Assembly: GCF_017654505.1 (NCBI RefSeq)
Contig: NC_054558.1
Location: forward strand, 6,734,798 to 6,798,797
From: Polyodon spathula
Lineage: Eukaryota; Chordata; Actinopteri; Acipenseriformes; Polyodontidae
Direction of reading: 5' to 3'
DNA length: 64,000 nt
Shown: in pieces, positions 1 through 13,785 of the stretch
Position numbering within the stretch: the first letter of the stretch is position 1
How the letters are laid out: each line of letters begins with the position of its first letter
Translations under genes and position numbers: made by a program
The notes under the pieces: model-generated
Told to the model about the DNA's origin: nothing
Seen by the model: only the letters and a program-made list of their open reading frames with translations
Databases searched by the model: none

Positions 1-1401
1 TAACTGACTCTGCATTTTGTTGCTCACCTTTGGTTGCTTTTGGATAAGTGTCTGCTAAATGACTAAAATACATTGGTTGATCCTATAAACTGAGTGAATG
101 CTGGTATATAGTGAGGAAACCACATCTAGGATTAACTTGTGCCTTAAGTTTTATTAGCATCAGAAAGGAAGTGTGACAGACAGCCTTCATCAACACCTTG
201 GTCTGGAGGGATTGCACAGCCTGAAATCACTGGAAGCTCAGCATGCCATAACATTTGCTCACTTAAACCACCAGATGGTGCCCAGTCGCCATTACATGAC
301 CCTTTGCACACTGAACAAAAATTAAATATGTTATGTGCCTATAAGATCAGGGATGGGAATAAGACTTTCATAGTGGTAAAAATTAGCCCCAGTTTGTACA
401 GGCAGCACTATCAGCTGTCTTGCTACACTCCCAGTAAAAGAAGAATGGATCCAACTGATCTGCAACATGATCCACCCCCTAACAGAGATGGGTTATGTCA
501 GAATACAAAACAATCCATTCATATGATCCTTGTTAAATGCAAATTTAGATCAGCAAGAGGATGTTAAGCAGAAATTCTGAAAAAATAACCTGAATACTTA
601 TACAGCAGTACCTTGTTTATCTGCATCTCATTCTACAGAGACTTCATTTATCCTCTGATCCCTGTCATGTTGTCTCCAACATGCAGTACATTATTGCTAA
701 TGTAGACTTAATGCCTGTGGTGTGCGCACGCACACACACGTCAGCCTAAAACCAGCATAGGTCACAACAGTGCACTAGAGAAGCAATAATTCATTTATTA
801 AGAACTGCAGAAGGATGTAGAGTCTTTCTCAAGGTTCAAAAGAATGGCTAGCAGCAGGGAATTGTTTTAATACAAAGTGTCGTGAAAAATACAACACTTG
901 TTTCTATGTGTGCTGTTAATGTAAGAAATAAAAATGGCAAGTCCCTGTGTGTTATTCATGCATTCTACTCACATGCAATGACCCTCGGTTATCTGTGGAA
1001 TTCATGTATATAAATTTGCACAAATATAGTTTACTTAGATTTGTTTTGTTTTATCAAGAGAAAAGTAAAACATTAAACTTACAAAAGTATGCTTTTTAAA
1101 ATTGCTGCTGTAGTTTTGCCTTTCTGAATCTTACAGCAGGGGTGAGTTGGTGACTTTCAGTCAAAAACAAGAGCAGCATGCTCTGTGCCATCAATCTTTT
1201 ATAAGTGTCTCGTCATTTACTAAAAAAAAAAAAAAAAAAAACACATTCCCTTTGCCTGCTGACCTACAATAACAGTGTTCATTTTTAATAGTTTTTCCAA
1301 ATCTCCCCAGCCCCCAGATACACATTGCACATTAGCATCACATCTTTATTTCAACAAAACTGCTTCTGACTGGAAAAGCGAGCGAACGATGAGACTCTTA
1401 C

Positions 1402-1517
1402 CAATGGCTTGGCTGAGGGTCAATGACACGAGAGCGACCAGATTAGACAGACGCCCCATTCTGAATCCAAAGAGACGACCGCTCCTCTGCATGGAAACCA
1501 GTCACGCACAGGGTCAG
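1402..1517 (-). CDS. cntn2: cntn2 (contactin-2/TAG-1) first coding exon, signal peptide
   Basis: Acceptor CTCTGTTACAG before 1517 and donor GTAAGAG after 1402. The ATG at 1492-1490 opens 30 codons plus one base, with a hydrophobic core LSNLVALVSLTL ending SQAIG, a typical cleavable signal peptide. A second in-frame ATG at 1459-1457 (MGRLSNLV) would give a shorter, more standard signal and may be the true start. Identity rests mainly on position: in mammals CNTN2 lies directly downstream of NFASC on the same strand. Contactin-2 is a GPI-anchored Ig/FNIII protein of juxtaparanodes, where it partners Caspr2. Its remaining exons would lie left of this window; none is recognised in 1-1401. Signal peptides are weakly diagnostic, so this is a context call. 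Confidence 0.65.
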
Positions 1518-2424
1518 CTGTAACAGAGAGAAAGAAAAACATCTTTAGGATCATTTACACAGGTCTATTACTACAAGCAGGCAGTCTGGTGCTTAACTAA
1601 ACAGCTCCAAGAAGCGCTCCAACCACATCACTCCACTTACCATTCTTAATATTCCCAAGTCCAAAAAGGAAAAATGACTCCTCTCCTGTGCCTTGTGCAA
1701 AAAAAACATCTGCCTTCAATCTGAGCAATGAATCTGCTCTGTAGTAGTTAGAATAGTAGTTAGCAAGTAGAATACCGGTTGTGTCATTTTCTTTTGCTAA
1801 ATTGTCTTTTTTGTTAAATGGATTTGTCTCCAAATAAACTTAATTCATTATAAACACCATCAGAATGCCCATAAGCCACTACATTATCTAAGTTATATAT
1901 TTTTTGAGTGTGTTTGATGATTTGGAGTTAAAAAGTTTGAGCCCAATATGTTTAAAATGGAATGAAAAAACTAAAAAGAGGAAAAGGCTTCAGACTATAG
2001 GTTCTTGAGCTCTGTTAGAGGTCTTCCAGTACAGAACTGCTTACCCTCAGCTACGGAAGCTACTCTCCAAAGTGCAGCTTAGATTCCCCCCCAACAAACC
2101 ACAGCTCATTCAACTCTAAAGCATTAGAGAACTTGATTAACTATTCCTTTGTAATGTGTATGGATTTGTAAGAGTTACTGAAAGGTCTTCCTTGATTTCC
2201 TTGGGTCTGTACATGGCAGAGTTCCCACCACACAACTGGCAGATTGTTCATTTCAGTTCTAAATTTAACAGAGTCCCGACATCCACACTTGTGCTATAGA
2301 CCAAGGATGTCCGCTTCCTAGAAACAGAACTGGCAATAATGCTGTCCGTTATCTCAACTCTGCTCTTGCTCTCCCCTGGAGTGATTTTTTAGGGTCCCAT
2401 TAAAATATGACTTCCTGGCTTTGT

Positions 2425-2461
<37 letters not shown>

Positions 2462-4837
2462 ATACACAAATATAGGATCCATTCTTCTCTGCTAAAGCTA
2501 TCAGAAACTATAATAAATGCCAAGTGGAAACATTTCCCGAACGGTTTCCCTAGCATATTGTTTAATCTTCGAGTGCAGTTTCAAATGTTTGAAGATGGAC
2601 ACATTTAATCTGTTAAACCACTGAAGCCAAGCCTAAAATCTAGACCACAAAATACTGTGTTACTTCTTTATCCTGCTTCTTGAATCCCCCTATATCCATT
2701 TCCATCGATCTCTTCTACACAATGACATTATCACCCCCCCTCCCGTCTGCCATCTACTACACTCTGTATATGTTTTATTACAGGGATTATTTTTCTTCTT
2801 CCAGTAATTGTAAAGTAATACAGCTTCAAGAGAGAATCTCTGGAGTTAACAGCAATGGGATTTCTGTTTCAGTGGCTAAGGATCCCTGTGGAGATCCCTC
2901 TGCTCACTGTCCGGGCTAATTCACTGCTCCTGTCTGTGTGTGGTCTAGTCAATATAGTTAATATTTCATGAAATTATACACCCCATCCCCAACTGTAAAG
3001 AAAGCAACAAAGGCAGCAGCAATGTTGTCTTTTAGACCCCGATATCCTTCTGATAACCCCTCCCTGAGTCACTGCTGCACAGGGGGTATTGCTACAACTC
3101 TCGTATAAGAAACCAAGGTTTATTTTTTAAATGAATAATTGATCTTGAAAGTTTTTTTTTTTTTTTAAGTTAGCTAACTTTACTGTAACACGAAAGCAGA
3201 GTTGTTTGCCCAAATGAAAGAGAAAGATTGCCAATAGGTGTTGATCACTTGGAAAGACACAAATGACAAATACATGATAAATACGTAATCAATACGTGCA
3301 TTTTCACATGTCACTGGAGCCATGAAAACGGGAAGATGCAAGATTTATGGACTGCATGAAGCCGAAAACCAGCCCTAGCCACACCGAAGTATGCAGTAGC
3401 GGCTATTATAGTAACTCCACAGAAATACAACAAAGAAATGATCTTTATTTGCTACAGTTTCACTGAAATGGCTGATGAGGAGGTATTAGTTTAACATGCC
3501 TCTCCCAAACTCGCTTCAGGTTTCTGTCTGCATCAGCGGACAAAACAAGTCTAAGTAAGATTTTTTCCGATTTTATTGATTGAGTGTTTGAATCATGGAT
3601 TCTGTGAAGGATGTCTTTAGGAGCATTTTACCTGCTGCCTCTTACAGTCACTCTTATAACACACAGTTATAACACCATGGCATGATTTGGTGTAAAATAA
3701 CCGCACAGCTGGGTGCATTGTTAGGCTCAGTGCAAAGCTGAGTTCTTTTCCATGTGCATCCCACAGCCCTACCCCCTCCACTCCTCCCTTACAAGCTTCA
3801 GCTGACCCCCCTAATAAAGAGCGGGGCTGTCCCAGTCAGACAATAGCTCCTGTATGGAGGACAGAGCAGCCCGTTCCTCTGAATTAAAGAGCTATTATGG
3901 TCAAGCAGTTTCATCTCTTGACCTGTGGGGGTCAGCGAGGAGTGTGGCCCTGTCACCCTGAGGCGATCAGCTCACCACTTCAGAACTTCAAAAAAGGTTT
4001 CAAAACTCCCTTTGTGCTGTTTGAGTGCCTGTGAGTGTACTTTTGTGGGACTCCTGTGGGAAGCGAAAGTCGGTCAGCTTTGACATTCCCTTTAAATCCA
4101 CAGCGACAAAACGTTTCTCAAAAACAAAACTACCAAACAAAAGCTTATCGTTAGGAAATGATTCTCATCATTCTATCACTGCGAACCTCTGAACCTCTTA
4201 CTTTTGCCCAAGAGGGTTGTTTTGAAATCTTTACTGCTGAGAAGAATATCCTGTTTTATCAATACAGTTGATGGATTTTATGCTCTCTCTCTCATGATTT
4301 ATATATTCGTGGATCATCTTAAAACATATAATCTAAATAAAGCAGACAATCTGTGCCATAGAGAGAGCACATATACATTTAATACTGGTGAATATGGGTC
4401 ATACATTTAAATATATAGCTTTACAATGCATATAGTGAACCTAGAGAGTGAACTCAAAATATATGTTATATAATTTAAAACTGAATTAGTCATACATTTG
4501 ACACAATGATTTCATGTAATTTTTTGACTGTTTATTTGAACTCTGTGGGGTACAAGAAATTGACCTGCTAAGAGTTTGAAAAAACAGATTTGAATTTTGA
4601 AGAATAGGAAACAATTATACACGCAGTGACCAAAGTGGATATGGGGTAGGTGCTTTAAACAGAACTTTCCAATTGAATCAAACAGCTTTGACACACTGAT
4701 GTAAAACTATAACAAAATAGAGGTCAAGCAGGTGAATATCTTCAGTCTAACTGAACACATACACATTCACACACTCATAGTGTGACTGCTTGCCACCTAT
4801 ATGCTATTCTCTCTCAATGAAAGTCAGTAACACTTAC
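1518..4837. other. No gene seen; probable cntn2 intron 1
   Basis: Between the candidate cntn2 untranslated exon and its signal-peptide exon I see no coding similarity. It holds a 36-bp poly-C run at 2426-2461 and AT-rich unique sequence. Confidence 0.5.
2426..2461. repeat. Poly-C tract, 36 bp
   Basis: Uninterrupted C run. Homopolymer length in an assembly is unreliable. Confidence 0.9.
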
Positions 4838-5000
4838 TCCCTCGCTCCTTGTGTAGAATAATAAAGTGCTGAGTGTTGTGAAGTGAAGCAGCTCAGATTG
4901 TAGGCAGCGGTGGCAGCAGCAGAGGCATGAGTAGAATGAGGTCCTTTAGCTGCTTGCTTCTGGTACTGCTGCTGCAGCAAGTGCTAACCAATCCGAGGAT
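4838..5000 (-). promoter_or_regulatory. cntn2: Candidate cntn2 untranslated exon 1 and promoter
   Basis: On the minus strand a strong donor, GGGA|GTAAGTG, follows 4838. It is 3.3 kb upstream of the signal-peptide exon, with no ATG-led coding frame between. Upstream of it are a GC-richer patch with repeated GCTGCTGCAG/GCAGCAGCAG motifs and a CCAAT box (ATTGG on the minus strand) near 4990. Mammalian CNTN2 also has an untranslated first exon. The start site is not defined; the right border is arbitrary. Confidence 0.4.
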
Positions 5001-8000
5001 GCTGGGGCTGCAGAGAGCAGAGAAACCACGTCCTGTGTCTCATTGAGCTTGTGTGCGTCTTTGTGTGAGCGTCTGTGTATTAGAGAGCTCGGAATAAACG
5101 CATGCAAGGAAAAGCCAGCTGGAAACAATCAGTCATTTAATACATTAACCCAACAATCCACACACCCCTCCCCTCCCTGTTAAAATAATGCCAACCAAGG
5201 GAACGATCCATTTCTTTATCTCTTATTTACACTAGCAGTGGTATCCCTGGTCCACTTTCTTGTGCTCATAGTCTGCTCTATCACTGGTACCCTTCTTGTG
5301 GTGCAGTTACATTTACTCCAGTGGTCTATGGGAAACCAAACCATGAACCCTACTGCGCTTGGAATGCTGTATTAGAGAAACCAAGAAAGAAAGACCAGAA
5401 GATCTTCAACATGGGATGCGAATGCTGAAGCCGTAACCTGTATTTCATTAAAGTATTTAAGTAAATGACTCTGTAAACTCCAGGTTCAAAACAGAACCTT
5501 GCATTTGACAAATCCGTCAATGAACCAATGATGTTGTGAAATGTCTTTAAGTTGCCTGTGGAGCTGAGGAAGGGTTATCTATGTAGTCTGGATTTCCTGA
5601 AACAATGCAGAACCTTGACCAATACAACCAATCCTGGCAGATCTGAGCAGTGAGGCTGGATTGCAGCTCTTATTAATTATTGAAGGCTTTCGTTTCAGTT
5701 TCATTACTGGGAATATATTGGTTTTGCTCTATTAATCAAGGCAAAAGCGAAAATAGATTTGTAAGAGTTCATTCTGTTTGCAGTCTCTACTTATATGGGC
5801 TTGTTGCTATTCACAAAGTTTACACAAACCTACAGCAGTCGAAGAACAGCTATGTAAAAATCAAACTTAATTAATTTCAATCAATCAGATCAACTGTTTC
5901 AAATGTATTTAAAAAACATGTCACTTAAATCTTTGGGAATATGTCTACAGTTTTAAATATGCTCAATAACGTGCAATGGAAAAGGACCGCTGCATTGAAC
6001 GGTAATTAGGGTCAACATGCTGTACTTTTAAACACAGATGGGTTATGATGCTTCTCTTATCTCACGGGACTCCATATTTGTATAAGTATCCATGCTGTGG
6101 AATTGATAGCTATCACATAGCACGGCAGCTATTATGTGTTTACCTAGACTTTCAAAATATTTGTATTTTTAATAGACCCCAAATGGGAGCGTAGGCAGCT
6201 TTCGAAGGTGAAAATCAATAGCGTTGCCTGAGCACAGGACCGAACACAGCTGCTAGGAGCAACCCAGCCTGATCTCAGCGAAAACAAGAGCTGCTGAGCC
6301 CAGCAACTTGACAATACCCAGACCACTTCCCATATGATGACAGTCAGGGGGGTACTGAGAAAGAGCAAAGAAGAGAGGGGGAGAGGGAGAGGAGAGGGGG
6401 TTAGCACAGAGAGAGGAGCAAAGAAATAAGGGAAGGAAAAAGAGGGAAAGAGAGAGTGGGGAGAGGGTAAAGGAGGGGGAAGAAAGGACGAGGTAACAAA
6501 AGTATGTAGTAGACCATATAACTGCAGTGGCCATTGATAGTTAGCCTGTATAGATTAGTCTTATACTTGCATAGTTATTCATGCATTGTAATTAAGGGCT
6601 ATATCAAACGTGTATAGTTTATTATTGTCATGTAAAAAGCACCTTAGAGAATGCATACAAACTCATATATTACAATACTGTATATTGTATGCATAGATAT
6701 ATGCAACATACTGTACATATAATGTCATTCTACACTATCATTCTTTGAGTAGCATTACATATCTTACCATTGGCGTTTGGTTAGTATAAAGTGCACCTGT
6801 ATTGTATACAGAATATATCTCATTGTTGCCTTAAAAAATAAAATATTAGTATATGAGGTGCATCTGTCTTATGAATTAGTTTTGGCATTATCATGAATAG
6901 TGAATATTTAAATTCAGTAGAATATAATAGCGCACTGTAATTACATTTTATTTGATTGAACACTGATTGCAAAGTCCCATACAAGTTCTACCTTCTAGGA
7001 TTATTTTTTTTTTTTAACGTTACAGCTTTAATTAAAAACAAGTGGTAACTTAAGGGATATTCCTGGCAGGATTGTGGCTCCAGATCTCATCTATCTTAAT
7101 CAACTCCTCATAATGAGATGTGTACTTAGCCCTGTACCAGCAGCATGGATTGAATGCACTCGAGGAAAGAGGCTGACGTGCCTCTATGGCTCTTCTTCTC
7201 CTGTCTCTGGTTTCATCAGCAGTCTGCTGTCCTACTCGCTCACTGTCTATCTCTCAAACTCACCCATGCTGTCGTCTTGTTGTTTGTCTTCCCATGTGGC
7301 TATGTACTCAAAAAAGTATTCAACCACCCCTGTTGGATTTGGTGAATAATAGACCAGCCATCCCACAAGTGAAGTGACAACCAAAAGTTTTGCATTTACT
7401 TCCAATGCAAAATGACAGTGGGATCAGTTCTTCATCCCCCCCCTAAAAAGTGTGCTTCTGTACTGCAAACTGCCAAGAAAGGTATTGCATTGAAGCCCCA
7501 CATACATCACATACATATGGCAAAGGTGGCTGAATATGTTTTCACTGGATCTCAAATAGAAACCTGCTCTAGGGATGGGGTTCAGATTTCCGAAACTCAT
7601 CTTAAGTTTATACAGACTGAGATTTATACCATGACCTTCTGAATCAACCAGATCCACTCAGTGGCAGTGCCACAGACCTGGCTACTCTAATTATTAAACT
7701 AATGGGATGTAATCCAAGGTGCTTTAAAGCTACGGGGCCATTGCCAAAAGAAAGCATGCCGATGGGCATCACCACTGCGGCAGGTATTTTACATTATCAG
7801 TGAAGTATGCTGCAAAACCCTGGCATTATCCTAAACTGCAGTGCATCTGTGTTTATGCCTGCAGCGCCAGCCTGCCTATCTGCCTGCCCAGGGAGCTGAT
7901 TAGTGGTACAGAAAACCGCAGGTGTTAATACATTTGCCTTTAACCTCTGGAGGCTGGATGAGATCAGCAAGATGAGTTCAGTAGTTTTAACTCAAGAGAC

Positions 8001-8751
8001 AGTAGTGATCTGCGTCATAAAACAAATGTCACACAGTGACACCTTTCTAAGCATAGTAGGCAGGCAGTTTTAAAGAATGGTCCTCCAGATCAGGCTTAAG
8101 CCATGCTCGCCTCCAATTGCAACTATTCTTTCTTTCTGACTCACAGTGGCTGGTAAACCAGTTCATTCCACCAGCAACCGAACGCTGTCACAATAAAGAA
8201 AAGAAACAGAACAGCCACCAATTATAACACAGCAGCCAAATAACTGCCACCAAAAAGGCCAGCTTCAGCCCACGCTGGGCTGCCAGCAGCACATCCCTTC
8301 ACAAAACTCAATTAATATAACACCCAACGAGCGCTAATTATAGGAGCTGGGAAGCTGGAAGCGTCAGATTCTGGATAATAAATGTTGCAGCATAAGCACC
8401 GACCTTAATGGAAGCCAACTAAAGAGACACTAGCTTGTTACCTTGCAATCAGAGAGGGGGAGTGGTGTCAGCTGGCTGCTGGAGACTGGAGAGCGGTGGT
8501 GAGGTTCTTGAAGTGTCCCAGTGGTTGTGGTGATGTGCGATCAGCTGGGGTCTTTCCTTTATCTTCTTTACTGTGCTGCAGCTCCAACCCCCCCCCCCCC
8601 TGCTCTGCTCTGCTCTGCTACTGCTTCTGCTGTAGATTGTTTCTCTCCTGCTCTCTCTCTCTCTCCTCTTCTTGGAGAGTGTGTGATGATTCAGTGAGTC
8701 TGCAGCTCTGTCGCATTAGGATGTGCTCCTCCCTTTACAACAACCCACACT

Positions 8752-8876
<125 letters not shown>

Positions 8877-9213
8877 GCTCCCTCCCAGACTACTAGGTAC
8901 CAAAAAAAGCATGTTTTTTTCTCTCTTTTTAAGCCCTGCATTATTTATGTATCCCTTTAGAAGAGCTTTGATGCAACAATGTTATGCTACTATTTTGTCA
9001 CTTAATAGCAACCCCCCCCCCCCCAAAAAAAAAAAAAAAATTTCCAAAGCTTTTAGTTCATTAGATCCAGCCAGCAATCACTTAACAAGGGATATTCATC
9101 ATATCCCATCAGAGAACTGAAATGTCTTAACAGTGAGCTAATCTGGTCTGTCAATTATTGTTCTGAATGATTGCTTCCATTTAAATGATTAAACAAGTGT
9201 GCACCCAAGCATC

Positions 9214-9553
9214 GTGTCCTCCAGAACAGCTTATCAGATACTGCATGCCCCAATGCAGTCCTCAGACTGGCTAGAGGAGTCTTTAAAGAAAGTTCATAGT
9301 GTCCTCCAGAGCAGCTTATCAGATACTGCATGCCCCAATGCAGTCCTCAGACTGGCTAGAGGAATCTATAAAGAAAGTTCATAGTGTCCTCCAGAACAGC
9401 TTATCAGATACTGCATGCCCCAATGCAGTCCTCAGACTGGCTAGAGGAATCTATAAAGAAAGTTCATCGTGTCCTCCAGAACAGCTTATCAGATACTGCA
9501 TGCCCCAATGCAGTCCTCAGACTGGCTAGAGGAGTCTATAATGAAAGTTCATA
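9214..9553. repeat. 85-bp minisatellite, four copies
   Basis: Units start at 9214, 9299, 9384 and 9469, each beginning GTGTCCTCCAGA or GTGTCCTCCAGAG and ending near AAGTTCAT. Copies differ at only a few bases, so the array is young. The 85-bp unit is not a multiple of three, so reading frames across it are not meaningful. Confidence 0.97.
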
Positions 9554-10850
9554 GACGATAGGTGAAAATTCAAGACAGTGTTTCCCAGATAAAGTGTCAC
9601 AGGCAGGCGGGTGGCCGATCGGTGGATAAGGGTCCATATTTTAAATCTATCTTTTAGCAATTCATTTGAGTGTGCCAACAGCCATGTGGGGAATGTGGCC
9701 ATTCTCTAATTAGGTCATTGAGTGCTAATTGGCTAAGGAGACCAGATTTTCAAAAGCCCAAACCGGGACACATTGTTAAATAATTGATAAGACTAGTTAA
9801 ACCATTTAAATATAGGCTATTTATCCTCTCAGCTAGCTAATTTCAGTGCACTAATAAATGAAATAATAAAAGATACATGTATTTTTTAGCATGTGTTTTT
9901 CTTTACTCACTGCATCAGCTCTATTTATTGATGGTTTTGATGTGGTTTGACCTGGTGGATTTGGATGCTTGTAAACTTTTGCTGCTCTGTCTGGACTAAA
10001 TTCCACCAGAACTGAACAGCTACAAAATGACCGTATTACACACCATTGTAGATTCGTATTGAACATAAAGTAAAGGAAAACGACCGGCGCACTGAGGAGC
10101 AAGCACGTGTGTTAATCCTTTTATAAAAATAATGTTCTTGATTACCCCAGTACCTTGTTTTTTATTTTGCTTTCACTGCAGGTGCCACAAACTAAAATCA
10201 TCTGTTTACGTTATTTTGACAAAACTATTTAGGGTGTGTCAAACTACATGAAGAGGCTGAAAACCGGGACTTTTTAAAAAGATTTTTGAGCAAAATGTCG
10301 GGACACCTGGACCTTTGATGGTAAACCGGGGTGTTTAGTCCCCCTTATTTTGTTCCTGTATTGTTTATATTGTGTGTTAATAAACAACGCTTGAATTGCA
10401 GCTTTCCAGCCTCTGAGTCTTTTCCTGCCAGTAACACTTACAGCTTGGGCCGTGACACTATCCTGCTCCAGACTGCCATCTGTATTATAGATTTTATAGA
10501 GGTTGTATTTTAAAACCTTGTGTGAATTCCCACACACTGTAACTCATGAATTAATTAAAGAACTCTGTGGTTATTAGTAAAATGAAGTTATACACTCAGG
10601 AAACTGTTCTAGAATTGTACCAGACACCAGTCACATTGTTGAGGTTATTACTGGGGGTATCAGCTAGCAAAAAAAACAAACTAAAAACTACTAATTTGAA
10701 TCTCTGGTGCAGTTTGTTTTGCAAACAGACTCTGCAGCCTCCTACCCAGGGGTTCCATTTAGCACTCTTTCTCCAAGCCAGACCCGATAGTTTTTAGGAG
10801 ATCAGGCAGCTGTCAGTAAGATATCACTAGATGGGAGTTTATTGATCCCA

Positions 10851-10876
10851 CCCCCCCCCCCCCCCCCCCCCCCCCC
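10851..10876. repeat. Poly-C tract, 26 bp
   Basis: Uninterrupted C run in intergenic DNA. Confidence 0.9.
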
Positions 10877-11397
10877 TTTCTCGCTAGAAACCTTCTGTTA
10901 GTGTCAGGCTCAGGTTCGAGGTTCAGCATCTCAGTAACGCACACTGAAATGTCGATGATCAATCAGGTAGACCCTGCTGAGGACAGTATTACCGTGATTA
11001 CAAAATGACTTTAGTCTGTAATGTGCATGTTGTACTAGATCACATTATGCTGCCCCCAGGACAGCCCTTTGTAGATAAAGGTATCTATTGATAGTATCTT
11101 TGCTGCACTTTGACTGAAACTGCTTACAGAGGCTCAAATCACTCCTTGGGGAACCACAACTATTTTGGAGACAGTTCACATGACTAAGAACCAAGGGGAA
11201 AGAGGGAAGAATATACATTTTAAATCTGTGTAAAATGTCTTGTTGGTGGGGCTGTAGTATTTAGAAACACACTAGTATAATTATTTGGCAAAGGTTTCGA
11301 CCTGAAGTCTTTATCACGTTTCTGTCAATGATTTGGACTTTGCAGTATTCTTGTATAGTGTCCTCCACCTGTGACACAGTGATATTGGCTCTGTTAG

Positions 11398-11672
11398 ATT
11401 ACATTGGAAACTGAGTAACACCTTACATGAATTGTCTCTAATTGCACTGTAGTTACTCCTCAGTAACACAATACAAACACATTAGGTCATGCAGTAACAA
11501 TGCAACAACATGTCTACAAAATAAAAAGTTCCTTGCGTCCTTTGTAACTGCATGCTTTTCAACAAGCGCTTGTGCATTTGCTCAGTAACTATTAAATGTA
11601 TTTGCTCTGTAACCACATGTGTAACTACAATGTAATTACCATGTCATTATAGAGGCGCTAATTGAAAGTGTT
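11398..11672 (-). mobile_element. MITE-like element, copy A
   Basis: On the minus strand it begins near TAACACTTTCAATTAG and carries GTAATTACATTGTAGTTAC and ACATGTG, the same motif order as copy B at 13.58 kb. Fish genomes contain many non-autonomous elements with a TAACACTTT-type end followed by GTAATTAC/AGTTAC blocks. Family assignment and exact borders are not determined. Confidence 0.5.
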
Positions 11673-12385
11673 ATGCGAATGTGTAGTTAACATGCAAGGC
11701 CATTGGTTATCTACCAATACAACTGAATAAACGTACCACAGGAATGAAGTCCAAGCTAACATTAACAGATACTATGTTACAGTTTTATGTGTTTTCGGGG
11801 CTCGGAAATGTAATTTCCTTCAGGCATCCTGTCAATTAACTGTATGGCAATGCACTTCCTAAGGCTTGGCGTCTGCTGTTTGAAACCACAGACAGCACTG
11901 CCCCCCTCCCACAGAACTACTGTACAAATGCCCTTTTCGAATGAGCCGTGTGCCCGTGCATTAGCATTTAAATGAGAAGTGTTTCTGGGGCCGTTGGCAC
12001 AGATCCAGCCCTTCTCTGGTTCTGCTGAATGATGGATGAGAGCCGAGTTCAGCAGCAGAGCTTGACTGGAGCGGGTACAGCCCAGGACAGTATCACTGAG
12101 TCGAGTCACACTTACACTCATAGGCACTGATCACTGAGAAGAATCACTATAGGTGGAAATTATTCATCTTAAATGTCAAAGAATAAAGGGGTCAAACAGC
12201 CCAGCCTAAAATACTCCATTCTCAGCTCTCCAGCACTGTCACTACCAGCACTTTAATAATGATGAGCTCTAGTCTAAACACTCCATTCTCAGCTCTTTTG
12301 GACTGTCATTACCCAGCACCTTCGTAATAAGCATAGTCTAGCACTATATTTCCCTAGTGTCTAATTATGAGAAGGAAACCTATGC

Positions 12386-12386
<1 letters not shown>

Positions 12387-12446
<60 letters not shown>
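12387..12446. repeat. (ATA)n microsatellite
   Basis: About 20 trinucleotide units, uninterrupted. Confidence 0.95.
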
Positions 12447-12448
<2 letters not shown>

Positions 12449-13288
12449 CAAGACAACACATCTGCAATTGTTTGCAAGGTTAGCAGTTTTTACGACTCCC
12501 GGCTGTTCTTGGCTACATGGATTCCGGATTTCATCTACCTCGGGCAGAGGGTTCATGCTGGGATTCAGCAGGGTTCATGCTGGGAAGGAAAAAGCAACCT
12601 GTCTGTGCATTTGCCTGCTCCCACCCTCTCAACACAGTCTGTGAACAGCTGGTTAACCCCTTCCCGACACCAGGAACACATCCCAAATACCAAAGCAGCT
12701 GCAAGCCATGGACACATTGATTAAATAGCTCGCATCACAGGTGTTGTTGTCCATCCATCAACAGTCCAAAGCACCTTTGACCATTGTTCCATAGTACAAT
12801 TTCTGTGTTCTTGTGCATGTTTTAGCCCTTTAGTCTTGTTCCCCTTTCTTAACAGAGGTATTCTTACTGAAACACATTCTTCAAGTCCTGATTTCAAGAG
12901 TGACCTTTTGACTTGATGGACAACGACACATATATGCATGCAATGATCAGCTCAATGCTTCTGCAGTGGTTTTAGGTTTAGCCACACCCCGCTGGTCTGT
13001 TGATATCGCTTCTTGGCTGGTCATGTGATCAAAAGGTCTATCATAATCTTACAACATTAAAAACAACTCAAGAGAGATTTTATTGTGTCACAAAATTCTA
13101 TTCAACAGTGAAGGTGCTGTTGGGACTAATCGTAATACAAACATTGTTTCTGTAAGGTGACATTGCTGGGTGATATATGGTAGAGTTGACTGGAATTCCC
13201 TCCATCTAAGACCTGCTTCCGTTCTCTTCAAAGCGGATGAGTCACAACTGAGGAGACCCATTAAACCCCATTATCTGGTCAGGCAGAG

Positions 13289-13306
13289 CGCGAGAGAGAG
13301 AGAGAG

Positions 13307-13368
<62 letters not shown>
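13289..13368. repeat. (GA)n microsatellite
   Basis: GA repeat with one AAAAA interruption near the start; polypurine on the plus strand. Confidence 0.95.
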
Positions 13369-13581
13369 CTGCACTATTGATTGGTAGAAAGGGGTGTATT
13401 ATCTCATCTATGATAAAGACGCTCAGTGTCAAGGGACTGCCCGTAGTGCAGACAGACAGAGCGATCTGAGCATGGCATCACTGCACCACAGTCTGCAGGT
13501 AACACTCAACAATACAGCACTGAACTCTCGACGCTACAGGTAAAGCCCAGGAGGTGGTTGTTGTTAGCTTGTTTTTAATTC

Positions 13582-13785
13582 CAATTTATGATAACACTTT
13601 GCTTTAAGTCTCTCTGATTACTTTGAATTCACATAGTAGTTATACATGTGTACTTGCACATACTATTATGCATTGTTACACTGTACTTAATATGTCTTTT
13701 TTTTGCATGATATAACCCTAACCATGACCCTAAACCTAATTCTAAACCCCCTAACCCTAACCCTAACCCTAACCCTAACCGTTTT
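13582..13785 (+). mobile_element. MITE-like element, copy B, with telomere-like repeat
   Basis: It starts near TAACACTTTGCTTTAAG, then AGTAGTTATACATGTG and a CCCTAA repeat of about five perfect units at 13750-13780. Copy A shares its order of motifs. The telomere-like hexamers are therefore more likely part of a transposon family than a relic of a chromosome fusion. Confidence 0.5.

Noticed and set aside
13750..13780. Interstitial telomere or chromosome-fusion scar
   Set aside because: Only about five CCCTAA units, embedded in a transposon-like context.
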